From the NCBI RefSeq assembly GCF_003003995.1, contig NZ_PVWF01000001.1, positions 62,001-126,000 of the forward strand: a DNA stretch of 64,000 nucleotides, written 5' to 3'. This document shows positions 9,637 to 18,159 of the stretch, in pieces; position 1 is the stretch's first letter, and each line of letters begins with the position of its first letter. The DNA comes from Pleurocapsa sp. CCALA 161. GTDB lineage: Bacteria > Cyanobacteriota > Cyanobacteriia > Cyanobacteriales > Xenococcaceae. Both the position numbers and the translations under genes were made by a program. A model generated the notes under the pieces. It saw only the letters and a program-made list of their open reading frames with translations, was not told the DNA's origin and ran no database searches.

Positions 9637-9694
9637 GTAGTAGGTAGTAGGTAGTAGGTAGTAGGTAGTAGGTAGTAGGTAGTAGGTAGTAGGT
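9633..9694. repeat. tandem heptanucleotide repeat (GTAGGTA)n, about 9 copies
   Basis: Sixty-two bases with an uninterrupted 7-bp period, starting within the last codons of trmD and including its stop codon. Short tandemly repeated heptamers (STRR type) are well known in cyanobacterial intergenic DNA. Copy-number change would move the 3' end of the trmD transcript but, because each unit carries TAG, would hardly alter the protein end. Confidence 0.95.
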
Positions 9695-9815
9695 TAAAAC
9701 TTTTGACTTTTGTACTAACTATCCCTCAAAACAAATTTGATGCCCTAGTAGTTTCTCGCCTTGTAGTTTTAAATAGCTCAACAGCAGATCAATTTTTTCC
9801 AGCACTCTTTTGACT

Positions 9816-10457
9816 TCAAAGCCTACGCAGGACGACATCATTATACATTCGTCCCTGAAGTGCAAAATATATAAGTTCAAAATTATGCTCTAAACAAAAC
9901 TCATTGACAGCTTCAATCACGCCGTATTTGACCAAATCTAAAGAACCTAAAAAAATATAGTCATTCATGGCGATTAAGCCATCGGGCTTTAACTTTAGCC
10001 GCGTAGCATTCAAGTCTTGCTTTACTCCTTCATAGGAATGATCGCCATCAATATAAACCCAATCAAAATAATGATCTGGCATTGACAAAATAATTTCATA
10101 TGAGTTGCCGAGTTCTACGGCAACTGTCCCGTTTGATATCTCTTGAGCAAATTTTTGATGGGCAATTTCTATAGCCGCATGATCAATATCAATTAAGTGT
10201 ATTTTTTTAGGCTGCGTTGTCTTCAGGATTTTATCGGAAAATTCACACCTAAAAATACCTACTTCTGCACAGGTTGCTTCCTTGGGCATATATTCGAGCA
10301 TTTTGTCTCGACTCTCGACTAATTTGCAGTTCCGAAGATATTTTTCTGCCAATGGTTTAGCTGGTGGCAACATTACCCTTCTTTGCTCTACTGTCGAGCC
10401 TACAAGAAATTTTAGTCTTGCCATTTTTTGAGTCAATTTGCGAAATCCATCTGTCAT
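9816..10457 (-). CDS. class I SAM-dependent methyltransferase (Methyltransf_24 type)
   Basis: A 213-residue soluble protein. The SAM-binding region is visible: CAEVGIF at about residues 63-69 (motif I), HLIDIDHAAI around 92 (motif II) and DWVYIDGDHSYEGV around 132. These are characteristic of the Methyltransf_24/cephalosporin-hydroxylase-like group. The substrate is not identifiable. It has no same-strand partner that suggests a pathway; a small exported protein gene is 53 bp upstream on the same strand. The weak N-terminal part is basic and is not recognised as a separate domain. Confidence 0.75.
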   Translation of the reverse strand: MTDGFRKLTQKMARLKFLVGSTVEQRRVMLPPAKPLAEKYLRNCKLVESRDKMLEYMPKEATCAEVGIFRCEFSDKILKTTQPKKIHLIDIDHAAIEIAHQKFAQEISNGTVAVELGNSYEIILSMPDHYFDWVYIDGDHSYEGVKQDLNATRLKLKPDGLIAMNDYIFLGSLDLVKYGVIEAVNEFCLEHNFELIYFALQGRMYNDVVLRRL

Positions 10458-10510
10458 CTAAAAACTTACCTTATTCCTTAATGGTAGGATTCATTTTAAG
10501 CGATCAACGG

Positions 10511-10831
10511 TTACAAATCGGGAAGATACTCAGCATACTTTTGGTAGGCGTTCCAGCCTGGAATATCTTGTTTAAACTCAGCAGGAACGGTGTATTTATC
10601 CTCAGTATATTCTTTGCGGACTAGAGCGATCGCTTTATAGGGAGTTTCCTGCAAACTATCCAGCATTTCATCATCGCTTTCTTTTTGGGCTAATTGATCC
10701 GTCTCAATTGCGATCGCCATTAATTCCACTGTTACAGGAAGACTAGAAGCAGAGGAAATATCAATACTAGTTAGACTTAAAATCAGTAAAATTGTCGCCC
10801 CAGAAATATGTTGCAGCTTTGTTTTGCCCAT
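10511..10831 (-). CDS. small hypothetical exported protein
   Basis: A 106-residue protein with a likely signal peptide: MGKTKLQH, a hydrophobic core (GATILLILSLTSI) and small residues near position 28 (SSASS) suitable for cleavage. The mature part is acidic with many Asp and Glu and has no domain I recognise. It lies upstream of the methyltransferase gene on the same strand with a 53-bp gap. Confidence 0.5.
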   Translation of the reverse strand: MGKTKLQHISGATILLILSLTSIDISSASSLPVTVELMAIAIETDQLAQKESDDEMLDSLQETPYKAIALVRKEYTEDKYTVPAEFKQDIPGWNAYQKYAEYLPDL

Positions 10832-10989
10832 TGGTACTATTAAAAATTCTTTTAATATCTAAAGTTCCCAGGTAGTGCAAAAAAATCATAAAATATTTAA
10901 GTATTATTTGAGTAATGCTTTGAGCTAATTTTCGCTTGCAATAGCTATGACGGTATGGTCTATAGTTTCGTAACGCTATCTACTTTTCA

Positions 10990-11406
10990 TTAGCTAGTTT
11001 TTGCCACTGTCAAACCAATTTCCTGTCCGTAAGATAGTTCGAGAGTGTGACCATCTGGATCGCGTAAAAATGCCCAATAACCGATTGGATATCCAGAGTC
11101 TTTCGGTTCTTCAATCAGTACACCTGACTGGCTAGCCCGCTGACAAAGTGTATCCATCTCTGCGCGACTTTTACAACCAACTCCCAAATGTGCCAACGGA
11201 GACAACACAGGATGTACGGCATCTGTCTGAATTAAAACAATTACAAAAGGTCGAGTATTGTCAGTGAGCCAAACTACGGCAACACCTGTTGCTGCATCAA
11301 TGCGTCGATGAACAACCTCCATTCCTGCGTAGGTCGAATAGAATTCGATACTCCGCTCTACATTTGAGACAGGAAGAGCGATATGAGTAAGTCCAATATC
11401 AATCAT
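10990..11406 (-). CDS. VOC-superfamily (glyoxalase/bleomycin-resistance type) protein
   Basis: A 138-residue protein with the paired beta-alpha-beta-beta-beta fold of the vicinal oxygen chelate family. The N-terminal metal-ligand segment GLTHIALPVSNVERSIEFY and the C-terminal FLRDPDGHTLELSY are diagnostic; His8 and Glu near 126 are candidate metal ligands. Enzymes of this fold include glyoxalase I, dioxygenases and antibiotic-binding proteins, and the exact activity is unknown. It is divergent from a GNAT acetyltransferase gene. Confidence 0.8.
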   Translation of the reverse strand: MIDIGLTHIALPVSNVERSIEFYSTYAGMEVVHRRIDAATGVAVVWLTDNTRPFVIVLIQTDAVHPVLSPLAHLGVGCKSRAEMDTLCQRASQSGVLIEEPKDSGYPIGYWAFLRDPDGHTLELSYGQEIGLTVAKTS

Positions 11407-11550
11407 TGTTAATCACCGAAAATGCTAACTAATAGCCTTCCTGTTAAAACTATCAATAGTATATAGCGGATACAGTAGAAATTAAGATAGTCCTGTAATA
11501 TCTGTAACTCCTAACGAAATGAAAACTTAATCTTTTGTAGTTTTACTAAA

Positions 11551-12030
11551 ATGCAAATTGAACCATTCGCTTCCCATCATCTTGATGCCATTGTTGATCT
11601 TTCCCTTCGAGCATGGACTCCTGTATTTGCTTCGATTCAGAACGCGATGGACACCGATGTGTACCAGGCATTTTATCCCGATAATTGGCGTGTGAGTCAG
11701 CAAAAAGCTGTTGAGGATGTCTGCACCACCGAAGATACAAATGTATGGGTTGCTCTTGATGCAGATTCAATTGTGGGTTTTATCGTAGTAAAACTACACT
11801 CAGAGGATAGCATGGGTGAAATTTACATGGTCGCTGTCGATCCAGACTTTCAAGGTCAGGGTATTGGCACTGCTCTAATAGAATTTGCTCTTACTTCGAT
11901 GAAAGATGCGGGGATGTCTATTGCTATGGTTGAGACTGGGGGTGATGACGGTCATGCTCCAGCACGTCGCACTTATGAAAAAGTGGGCTTCGGGTTATTA
12001 CCGATTGCTAGATATTTTAAAAAGCTTTAG
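11551..12030 (+). CDS. GNAT-family N-acetyltransferase
   Basis: A 159-residue protein. The acetyl-CoA-binding motif A is clear: MVAVDPDFQGQGIGTALIEFAL (about residues 92-113; the loop Q-G-Q-G-I-G-T binds the pyrophosphate). The C-terminal end AHAPARRTYEKVGF-type segment is also usual. The acceptor substrate is unknown. It is next to, and divergent from, the VOC protein gene, a pairing often seen for small resistance or detoxification enzymes, but that link is only suggestive. Confidence 0.85.
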   Translation: MQIEPFASHHLDAIVDLSLRAWTPVFASIQNAMDTDVYQAFYPDNWRVSQQKAVEDVCTTEDTNVWVALDADSIVGFIVVKLHSEDSMGEIYMVAVDPDFQGQGIGTALIEFALTSMKDAGMSIAMVETGGDDGHAPARRTYEKVGFGLLPIARYFKKL

Positions 12031-12146
12031 GTACGCGAGAATTAACGAGAATTAAATTGTGCATTCTGGGTAAGTGCCTACGCTCTATTTCTAGCCATTG
12101 ATATTTAATGATGCATCCCAACATAAATTGTGTAAAAATGTAAAGC

Positions 12147-13079
12147 GTGTTGATAGCATCTTCAAGCGAACAAATTAAAACCCCTACAGCGATCGCTCTT
12201 GGCAATTTTGATGGCATTCATCAAGGGCATCGTACTGTATTGCGACCAATTATTGATTCGTTTAAGTCTACTCAGCAGCCTCATATATATCCCTCCGTCG
12301 TTAGTTTTACTCCTCATCCCCGCGAGTTTTTTACAGGTGGTAAACTACAGCTATTAACCCCCATTCCCCAAAAAGCCGAATTATTATCAAATCTTGGCAT
12401 TGAGCAGTTAGTTTTGTTGCCTTTTAACAGCGATTTAGCATCCCTGACTCCCCAGCAATTTGTCCAACAGATTATAGTTGAAAAATTACAGGCTACCTTT
12501 ATTAGTGTTGGTGAAGATTTCCGTTTTGGTTATCAGCGCAAAGGTACAGCAGCAGATTTAAAAAACATCGCTGCTGATTATGATATTGAAGTACAGCTTA
12601 ACTCACTGTATAAATATGGCGATCGCCATCATCAGCAAGTTCGTGTCAGTAGCTCTTTGATTCGTCAGGCTTTATCTGAGGGAGACATGAAAACTGCTAA
12701 CTTGATGTTAGATAGACCCTATAGTTTATGGGGAACAGTAGTTACAGGACAACAGCTTGGTCGCACCATTGGCTTTCCTACGGCAAATTTACAGCTTCCT
12801 CGGGAAAAGTTCTTACCGCGCTTTGGAGTCTATGCAGCGAAAGTTCTGTTTGCACAAACAATCCTTAAAGGGGTTATGAATATTGGCTGTCGTCCCACCG
12901 TAGCAGGAGTCGCTCCAACTATTGAAGTACATCTGCTCAATTGGTCGGGAGATCTTTATGGTCAGACTCTTAAAGTAAACTTGATTGAGTTTTTGCGACC
13001 AGAACAAAAGTTTGATTCATTAGCAGCACTAAAGCAGCAAATTAGCCAAGATTGTCAATCAGTGTTAGAAAGCGACTAA
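12147..13079 (+). CDS. ribF: bifunctional riboflavin kinase / FAD synthetase
   Basis: Converts riboflavin to FMN and FMN to FAD. Its 310 residues are normal for RibF. The N-terminal nucleotidyltransferase domain has ALGNFDGIHQGH (about 17-28) and SFTPHPREFF. The C-terminal flavokinase domain begins near 188 with GTVVTGQQLGRTIGFPTANL and holds GVMNIGCRPT near 253. The start is GTG at 12147, a few residues before the conserved core; an upstream in-frame ATG is not available. No FMN riboswitch is seen upstream. Confidence 0.95.
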   Translation: MLIASSSEQIKTPTAIALGNFDGIHQGHRTVLRPIIDSFKSTQQPHIYPSVVSFTPHPREFFTGGKLQLLTPIPQKAELLSNLGIEQLVLLPFNSDLASLTPQQFVQQIIVEKLQATFISVGEDFRFGYQRKGTAADLKNIAADYDIEVQLNSLYKYGDRHHQQVRVSSSLIRQALSEGDMKTANLMLDRPYSLWGTVVTGQQLGRTIGFPTANLQLPREKFLPRFGVYAAKVLFAQTILKGVMNIGCRPTVAGVAPTIEVHLLNWSGDLYGQTLKVNLIEFLRPEQKFDSLAALKQQISQDCQSVLESD

Positions 13080-13206
13080 AATTATTGGCGTTAATAATCA
13101 AATGTATACCATAAAACTACAATATGAAATTAAGAGCAATACTGTTTGTAGTTATTAGTTGCTAGTTATTAGCTCTCATAATTTTGACTGTCAAACAAAA
13201 ATCATC

Positions 13207-14136
13207 ATGGAAGAATCTGTAAATCAACCCACAGCAAGATTTTTATTACAGCCTGGTACTTTGTTGTCTAAAACGACTGAGCAGACAGAATTTGCTCGTC
13301 AATGTGGTGCGCTAAAATCGATTGAAACTGAGTACCATTTGATTCAGCAGCAAGATATTTCTTTTGTGGTTCGCACTTTATCTAATTTAGCCCGCAAAGA
13401 ACAGGCTAGTAAAAAACAGCATCAACAAGAACATAAAACTGGGAAGAAAATAGATCCTTTTTTACCTTACGAAAACGATTTATTTGTCGGCGATCTTTCT
13501 TCTTCTCATATTTGCTTGCTAAATAAGTTTAATGTAGTCAATAATCATCTGCTGATTGTGACTCGCAATTTTGAATTACAAACAGATCTGCTCAATCTTG
13601 AGGATTTTAGAGCGCTATGGCGTTGCCTCAAGGAAATAGATGGACTAGCCTTCTTCAACGGTGGCAAGACTGCTGGCGCTTCCCAAAGTCATAAACATTT
13701 ACAGCTTATTCCCCTGCCTTTTTTACCTAATGTCATGCACCAACCGTTAGAGGAGGCGATCGCCAAGATAACTTTTAAAAACTCTTTGGGTAAATTAGAC
13801 AGCTTTGCTTTTCGTCACGGTATTGCAACTTTGAATATATCGAAGCAGCATTCTGATCGAGAGGCAGTTGAAATCATGCTACAGAAATATCGTGCTTTAT
13901 TAGATTATGTCGGGTTTGAAATCTCTCCTCAGACTCATAAACAACCTGGCGCATATAACTTTTTAGCCACAAGAGAATGGATGATGATTGTACCGCGATC
14001 GCGCGAATCTTTCCGCAATATTCCCATTAATTCCCTTGGCTTTGCTGGCTCTTTGTTTGTGCGCGATCGCTCTGATTTAGAACTACTCAAAAAATTAACT
14101 CCCCTCCAACTTTTGACTAAAGTAGCTATTGTTTGA
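13207..14136 (+). CDS. Ap4A phosphorylase / ATP adenylyltransferase family protein
   Basis: A 309-residue protein of the HIT-like superfamily that splits diadenosine tetraphosphate by phosphorolysis. The active-site strand G-A-S-Q-S-H-K-H-L-Q-L-I is present (expected nucleophile His in H-K-H-L-Q), preceded by FNVVNNHLLIVT and followed by the C-terminal domain with PGAYNFLATREWMMIVPRS. ATG at 13207 (MEESVNQ) is chosen; the frame is open further upstream to a TTG at 13159, but that stretch consists of repetitive TTAGTTGCTAGTTATTAG-like spacer sequence. Confidence 0.9.
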   Translation: MEESVNQPTARFLLQPGTLLSKTTEQTEFARQCGALKSIETEYHLIQQQDISFVVRTLSNLARKEQASKKQHQQEHKTGKKIDPFLPYENDLFVGDLSSSHICLLNKFNVVNNHLLIVTRNFELQTDLLNLEDFRALWRCLKEIDGLAFFNGGKTAGASQSHKHLQLIPLPFLPNVMHQPLEEAIAKITFKNSLGKLDSFAFRHGIATLNISKQHSDREAVEIMLQKYRALLDYVGFEISPQTHKQPGAYNFLATREWMMIVPRSRESFRNIPINSLGFAGSLFVRDRSDLELLKKLTPLQLLTKVAIV

Positions 14137-14177
14137 GATAAATTTTTGAGATCAATTATTTTCTGTTTTCTAGTCAC

Positions 14178-14222
14178 AAAAAAAGCTCTACCAAGAAGCT
14201 ATCATTTCTCATTAGTAGAGCT
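14178..14222 (-). terminator. intrinsic terminator for the small basic protein / rbp unit
   Basis: On the minus strand an 8-bp stem (AGCTCTAC with GTAGAGCT, arms at 14184-14191 and 14215-14222, loop 23 nt) is followed immediately by seven T residues. It lies 30 bp after the stop codon of the 59-residue gene, as expected for a Rho-independent terminator. The convergent Ap4A phosphorylase gene could use the stem but lacks a T-run on its side. Confidence 0.75.
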
Positions 14223-14251
14223 GAACTAAAAATAGAGGCGAATTTAATCGA

Positions 14252-14431
14252 CTAATTATCTCCAGAATCAGAGTCGCCGTTATTAGCATCTGCTGTCTCT
14301 TTGTTGTCGCTGTTGCCGTTATAGTTCCTTTTGCCACGATTTCCGAAGCGACTAGTTTGCTTACGGAATTTGCGTGCATTGATCTTATTACGAGCAGCCT
14401 TTTCTTTTTTCGCGTTACGACGTTTAGCCAT
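14252..14431 (-). CDS. small basic/acidic hypothetical protein
   Basis: A 59-residue reading frame beginning MAKRRNAKKEKAARNK with a strongly basic first half (about 20 Lys/Arg) and an Asn/Asp-rich acidic tail ending DSDSGDN. It has no membrane segment. It lies 101 bp downstream of the RNA-binding protein gene on the same strand and just ahead of a good terminator, so it is probably expressed. Composition suggests nucleic-acid or ribosome contact. In some cyanobacteria rbp genes are followed by rpsU (ribosomal protein S21); this is not S21 by sequence, and I do not recognise the family with certainty. Confidence 0.7.
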   Translation of the reverse strand: MAKRRNAKKEKAARNKINARKFRKQTSRFGNRGKRNYNGNSDNKETADANNGDSDSGDN

Positions 14432-14532
14432 TTAGATATGATTCCTCATTACACAATAAAACGCTTCTGGGAGTTTCTAGCATCATAATCTAGTTGCCCC
14501 CCAAAAGCGCAATTTCGATTCAGTTTTGCAGC

Positions 14533-14820
14533 TTAGAAGCGATCTCGACGACCACCTCCACCAAAAGAACTTTTGTTTTCGCGAGGTCTTGCCTTGTTGA
14601 CTTTAATCTCGCGACCCATCCATTCTGCTCCATCTAGAGTCTCAATTGCTTTATCCTCTTCTGCTTCTGTTTCCATTTCTACAAAGCCGAAACCACGTTT
14701 GCGACCTGTTTCACGGTCAGTAGGAAGATGAACTCGTTTAACTTTACCGTATTCTGAAAATACTTCGCTTAAATCTTCTGGGCTAACCTCATAGTTGAGA
14801 TTACCAACGTAAATTGACAT
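14533..14820 (-). CDS. rbp: RNA-binding protein, RRM family (cyanobacterial Rbp)
   Basis: A 95-residue single-RRM protein. RNP2 (SIYVGNL at residues 2-8) and RNP1 (KRGFGFVEM, about 40-48) are intact, and the C-terminus is a short Gly-rich tail (FGGGGRRDRF) as in cold-inducible cyanobacterial Rbp proteins, which bind single-stranded RNA and influence mRNA stability or localisation. The start at 14820 (MSIYVGN) follows the family; a longer frame beginning 8 codons upstream adds unconserved residues. The 220-bp AT-rich upstream region would carry the promoter and leader. Confidence 0.95.
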   Translation of the reverse strand: MSIYVGNLNYEVSPEDLSEVFSEYGKVKRVHLPTDRETGRKRGFGFVEMETEAEEDKAIETLDGAEWMGREIKVNKARPRENKSSFGGGGRRDRF

Positions 14821-15040
14821 GGACTGAATGTCTCCTGAATGCACATTAGATGTAGAGAGTTTAAATTTCGGAAAAAAACCAAATCAATACTATATGGAAA
14901 AACCTATCAATACTGAATACAAACTGGGTTGCCGATCTTTATCTCAATATGAATCCTAACACTTTATGCTAGAAAAAAAAATCTTCTAGCAAATGCAATA
15001 TTTTTTTACATAATTTGATGATTATTTTATTATTTATTAA

Positions 15041-15580
15041 TTATTTGAGCTGCCAATTTTGTGTGGCGATAGCTTGTTTTAAACCTGATTCGACCAAAAC
15101 TTGAGGAGCAGTTGTAGCAATGGTTGAAGGATAGACATGATCTTCCCAAATTGGATGGGTGATTAAAGAACATTGCTGATAGTTCACTACAGGATAGTTG
15201 AGTACAGCTTTGACCGCTGCATTGTCATCCCAGGTCATGTCCTGACTAGCTAGTAGAGGATAACCAGTACGAGGATCGAATAAATCGCTGTTATATCCTC
15301 GATCTTGTAGGGTAAAAAGCAAACTACAGCCAAAACGAATAAATTCTGCTCGTAGTCGCTCCTTTTCCGCTGCAACTTCCAGCGTAGATTCTTTTAGGGA
15401 AATAGATGACTGCTGTAACACTAAGATTAAATAACTTAGAGGAGTTGACCAACTCGGTAAGAACTGCTGTTGATGCTCAAGGGCAAACTGGTGCGGAGAT
15501 GCCACGCAGACATCAACTTTTGTTTTTGATGATGGGTTGAAAATATTTAATTTAAATACTAGATTAGGTGGCGATCGCAT
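15041..15580 (-). CDS. MMADHC-like (methylmalonic aciduria and homocystinuria type D homologue) protein
   Basis: A 179-residue protein related to the MMADHC/CblD family, which in animals handles cobalamin trafficking; the role in cyanobacteria is not established. Recognition rests on the D-L-F-D-P-R-T-G-Y-P segment, the W-D-D-N-A-A-V-K-A-V-L-N-Y-P segment, and the C-S-L-I-T-H-P-I-W-E-D-H-V-Y-P-S segment, spaced as in cyanobacterial members. The ATG overlaps a HIP1 octamer. It lies 30 bp after the TrpD-like gene on the same strand and is probably co-transcribed with it. Confidence 0.6.
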   Translation of the reverse strand: MRSPPNLVFKLNIFNPSSKTKVDVCVASPHQFALEHQQQFLPSWSTPLSYLILVLQQSSISLKESTLEVAAEKERLRAEFIRFGCSLLFTLQDRGYNSDLFDPRTGYPLLASQDMTWDDNAAVKAVLNYPVVNYQQCSLITHPIWEDHVYPSTIATTAPQVLVESGLKQAIATQNWQLK

Positions 15581-15610
15581 GATTACTGATTATTTGCCCT
15601 AAAGGATTCC

Positions 15611-16690
15611 CTACTCAAATCGAAGCTTATACCACAAGGGTACAACGTCCTTAAGGACTGATTGAAGCTCAGATAGTTTATGGGCAACTTTTCTGGTGGT
15701 CAACATTTGTTCGGCTAGAGCAAAACCTGATTCTAAGGTGTTGGTAAGATTAAAGCGCCAGAGATAGAAACCGCCATTAAAAATTGCCGTCGGGAATAGT
15801 TGATTATTTTGACCTTGAATAGTTTCTTTGATTAAAGCGATCGCGGCAGGATTTGATTCAAAAGTAGAATCACAACCGCCAAAGCCAGATTGATAGGGGT
15901 CTAATAAAAGACGCTCAAAATCTTTTTCTGCCCGACTTAAAGCCATAATTCCCGTGCGGCTACGAGCAAGATCGCAACTACCTTCTGACCCTTTAACGAG
16001 AGTATAGTTTCTTGTTCCTCTAATCTTAAAAGTCTCTCGAAAACGCTCTTCTGTGGGAGGATGAACAAATCCAGCTACTAGATGAACATCACCCGCAATC
16101 GGACTCCAAATTAGCTCTGCGGTGGCAAAAGGAGGACGCTTGCCAATTTGCTCGCGAAAAGTTACAAAGCTGTGAGCAGCAGGAAAGTGCTGCGGGAGAT
16201 AAACTAAGCCAAGATTAGTTTGATTATAAACACTTTGTGTCTGAGCTAGATTTAGAGCCGAAAAATCAACTCCTAACTGCTGCCAAATATCAACTAAGGG
16301 AATGCCATATTTAGTTGGCATACAGTCACCACCGTGTAAGATAACAGGGACGTTAGCCGTTGCTAGGATAAGCGCTGTGATAATAGTTACAGGGACGGTA
16401 CGCGATCGCCCATCATAAGGAGTGCCTAACACTACTGGCTGATATTGATGAGTAGGACAGATTTCCAGCTTATTGCTTAAGCGATCAAATGTATCTAAAA
16501 TACCCGCTAGCTCTTCTGGGGTTGGGCGTTTAATGCGATGGGCAATCATGAATGCGCCTATCTGAGCAGGAGTTGCTATCTGTAACAGCATCATTTCTGT
16601 CGCCGTGGCTGCCTCGGCACGGGTTAGGTTCTTGCTGGTATGAGTCCCACTGCCGACTCTTTTGAGTAATTCTCGAAACTCACTGCTCAT
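15611..16690 (-). CDS. anthranilate phosphoribosyltransferase-like protein (TrpD2/YbiB-like)
   Basis: A 359-residue member of glycosyltransferase family 3. The helical N-terminal domain is typical (LTRAEAATATEMMLL, IGAFMIAHRIKRPTPEELAG), and PVILHGGDCMPTKYGIPLVD corresponds to the substrate-binding region. The canonical phosphate-binding motif GTGGDG of true TrpD is replaced by GTPYDGRSRT at about 90-99, and the true TrpD DE motif is not evident. It is therefore more likely one of the TrpD-like proteins of uncertain or nucleic-acid-binding function than the tryptophan enzyme. It sits between a LysR regulator gene (31 bp upstream) and the MMADHC-like gene, all on one strand. Confidence 0.75.
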   Translation of the reverse strand: MSSEFRELLKRVGSGTHTSKNLTRAEAATATEMMLLQIATPAQIGAFMIAHRIKRPTPEELAGILDTFDRLSNKLEICPTHQYQPVVLGTPYDGRSRTVPVTIITALILATANVPVILHGGDCMPTKYGIPLVDIWQQLGVDFSALNLAQTQSVYNQTNLGLVYLPQHFPAAHSFVTFREQIGKRPPFATAELIWSPIAGDVHLVAGFVHPPTEERFRETFKIRGTRNYTLVKGSEGSCDLARSRTGIMALSRAEKDFERLLLDPYQSGFGGCDSTFESNPAAIALIKETIQGQNNQLFPTAIFNGGFYLWRFNLTNTLESGFALAEQMLTTRKVAHKLSELQSVLKDVVPLWYKLRFE

Positions 16691-16721
16691 GGGTGCTACT
16701 AAAAATTACTTTAAAAATTAC

Positions 16722-17690
16722 TTACTTACTTACTAACTGTGATTGTCCTGTCTGGGATGATTTGCTCAAATCTTTAACTAAATTAAAAAAATGGGCAATG
16801 GGAGGAATCATCAGGCGATCGCTTGTTGTCACCATTACTACCTGGCGAGTAAGAACATTATCAGAGTCCAGCTTTCCATTCATGTCTGAGATCAATGCAG
16901 GTGATTGGAGCGGACGAATTGCTAAAGTGGGGTCGTTGTAAGAATCGGTTAAAGCTTTATGAGGCAACAGGGCAATCATTTCTCCTTGGCGAATTACGCC
17001 CCGAAAGGCATCTAAGGTATTTAACTCCATCGCCGTTTTGAACTGCACATTTTGATCGTCAAACCATTGCTGTACTAATCTTTGCATTCCATAGCCGTCT
17101 TTAAAGACCACTTGAGGATATTTAACTAGCTCTAAGGGGGAAATCCGCGACTGCTTGCTTAAAGGGTGGTTAGCTGCCATTAGAACATCAATCTGTTCTT
17201 CATATAATACGGCTAACTCTATTTCGGCTGAATTGGTTAAAAAGCGATTGTTCATGACGATCGCCACATCAACTAAACCATCCCTCAGTACTTTTAGAGC
17301 GCGATCGCTGCCCAACGCTGTAACTCTCAACTGAACTTCTGGATAGTCTTGACAAAACTGCTGCAAAATTGGCGGTAAATAGTGAGCGCAAACGGAATGG
17401 ATCGCGGCAATACAAAGTTCAGGCTGCTTACCTGCCATTAGTTCAGCAAATTCTTGAGTAGCTTTGTACCATTCTTGACAAATTCTTTGAGCGCGAGGCA
17501 AAAGTTTTTCCCCGCCCATGGTTAATTTGGCTTGAGCGCTGCGATGAAATAAAGTCAAGCCTAAATCTTGTTCTAAGGACTGTATTTGACGACTAATCGT
17601 TGATTGGGTTACGCCACATTTTTTTGCTGCTTGTCCAAAACTCCCTGTTTCCGTAATTGCTAAAAAGGCTTGCAATTGCTCGATTCGCAT
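16722..17690 (-). CDS. LysR-family transcriptional regulator
   Basis: A 322-residue DNA-binding regulator. The N-terminal helix-turn-helix is clear (LQAFLAITETGSFGQAAKKCGVTQSTISRQIQSLE split at about 5-40; recognition helix VTQSTISRQI), and the substrate-binding domain follows from ~90 (LCIAAIHSVCAHYLPPIL). LysR proteins usually respond to a metabolite and regulate themselves and a neighbour. Here the gene leads the TrpD-like and MMADHC-like genes in the same direction, so these could be targets. The effector is unknown. It is not obviously one of the well-known cyanobacterial LysR members such as CmpR or NdhR. Confidence 0.9.
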   Translation of the reverse strand: MRIEQLQAFLAITETGSFGQAAKKCGVTQSTISRQIQSLEQDLGLTLFHRSAQAKLTMGGEKLLPRAQRICQEWYKATQEFAELMAGKQPELCIAAIHSVCAHYLPPILQQFCQDYPEVQLRVTALGSDRALKVLRDGLVDVAIVMNNRFLTNSAEIELAVLYEEQIDVLMAANHPLSKQSRISPLELVKYPQVVFKDGYGMQRLVQQWFDDQNVQFKTAMELNTLDAFRGVIRQGEMIALLPHKALTDSYNDPTLAIRPLQSPALISDMNGKLDSDNVLTRQVVMVTTSDRLMIPPIAHFFNLVKDLSKSSQTGQSQLVSK

Positions 17691-18159
17691 ATTTTCTCTT
17701 TGGGCAAACGGCTATACATTATGAGCAACTTGCCCCTTAATTGAACATAGCTGATTAAGTAAGATACATTTAGTATCAATTGCAACATTCATTTGTTCTG
17801 ATCTTTGCACTGTCAGCTAATTGCTGTAGTTTTCAACAGCACGGTTGAATATGCGGCCGCAGGTGGCGCATCCCCCCGCTCAAATGAGTAGACCACAATT
17901 GTAAAATTCAAATGTCAAATTCAAAAAAGCTAATAGCTATCTGCCCCAAAGGACGAATAGTCATCTTTTGTACGACATGACTTAATCAGCAATGCCTAAC
18001 AACGTAGTCTATTCAGCTGAAAATAGCTGTACGTGCCAAAGCTTTAACTGATTGCCTTTGAGCGAGAATCTAATAGACGTGGGCGTAAATAAAACAATCC
18101 TTAATTTAGCTTAAAACCTTGACGATATCTTACTTATTACTTCCGCGTAGCGGTACTAG
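17691..18159. other. 469-bp intergenic region
   Basis: It lies between the start of the LysR gene and the 3' end of the coiled-coil protein gene. It should contain the LysR promoter near its left end. A TGCGGCCGCA palindrome near 17855 and a fragment of the dispersed repeat (TTCCGCGTAGCGGTAC, about 18140) are visible. No coding frame with credible composition and no structured RNA was recognised. Confidence 0.5.

Noticed and set aside
13159-13206. Longer N-terminus for the Ap4A phosphorylase from a TTG
   Set aside because: The stretch is made of TTAGTTGCTAGTTATTAG-type spacer repeats common between genes here.
15611-16690. Annotating the protein as the tryptophan enzyme TrpD
   Set aside because: The GTGGDG phosphate-binding motif is not conserved and no trp genes are near.
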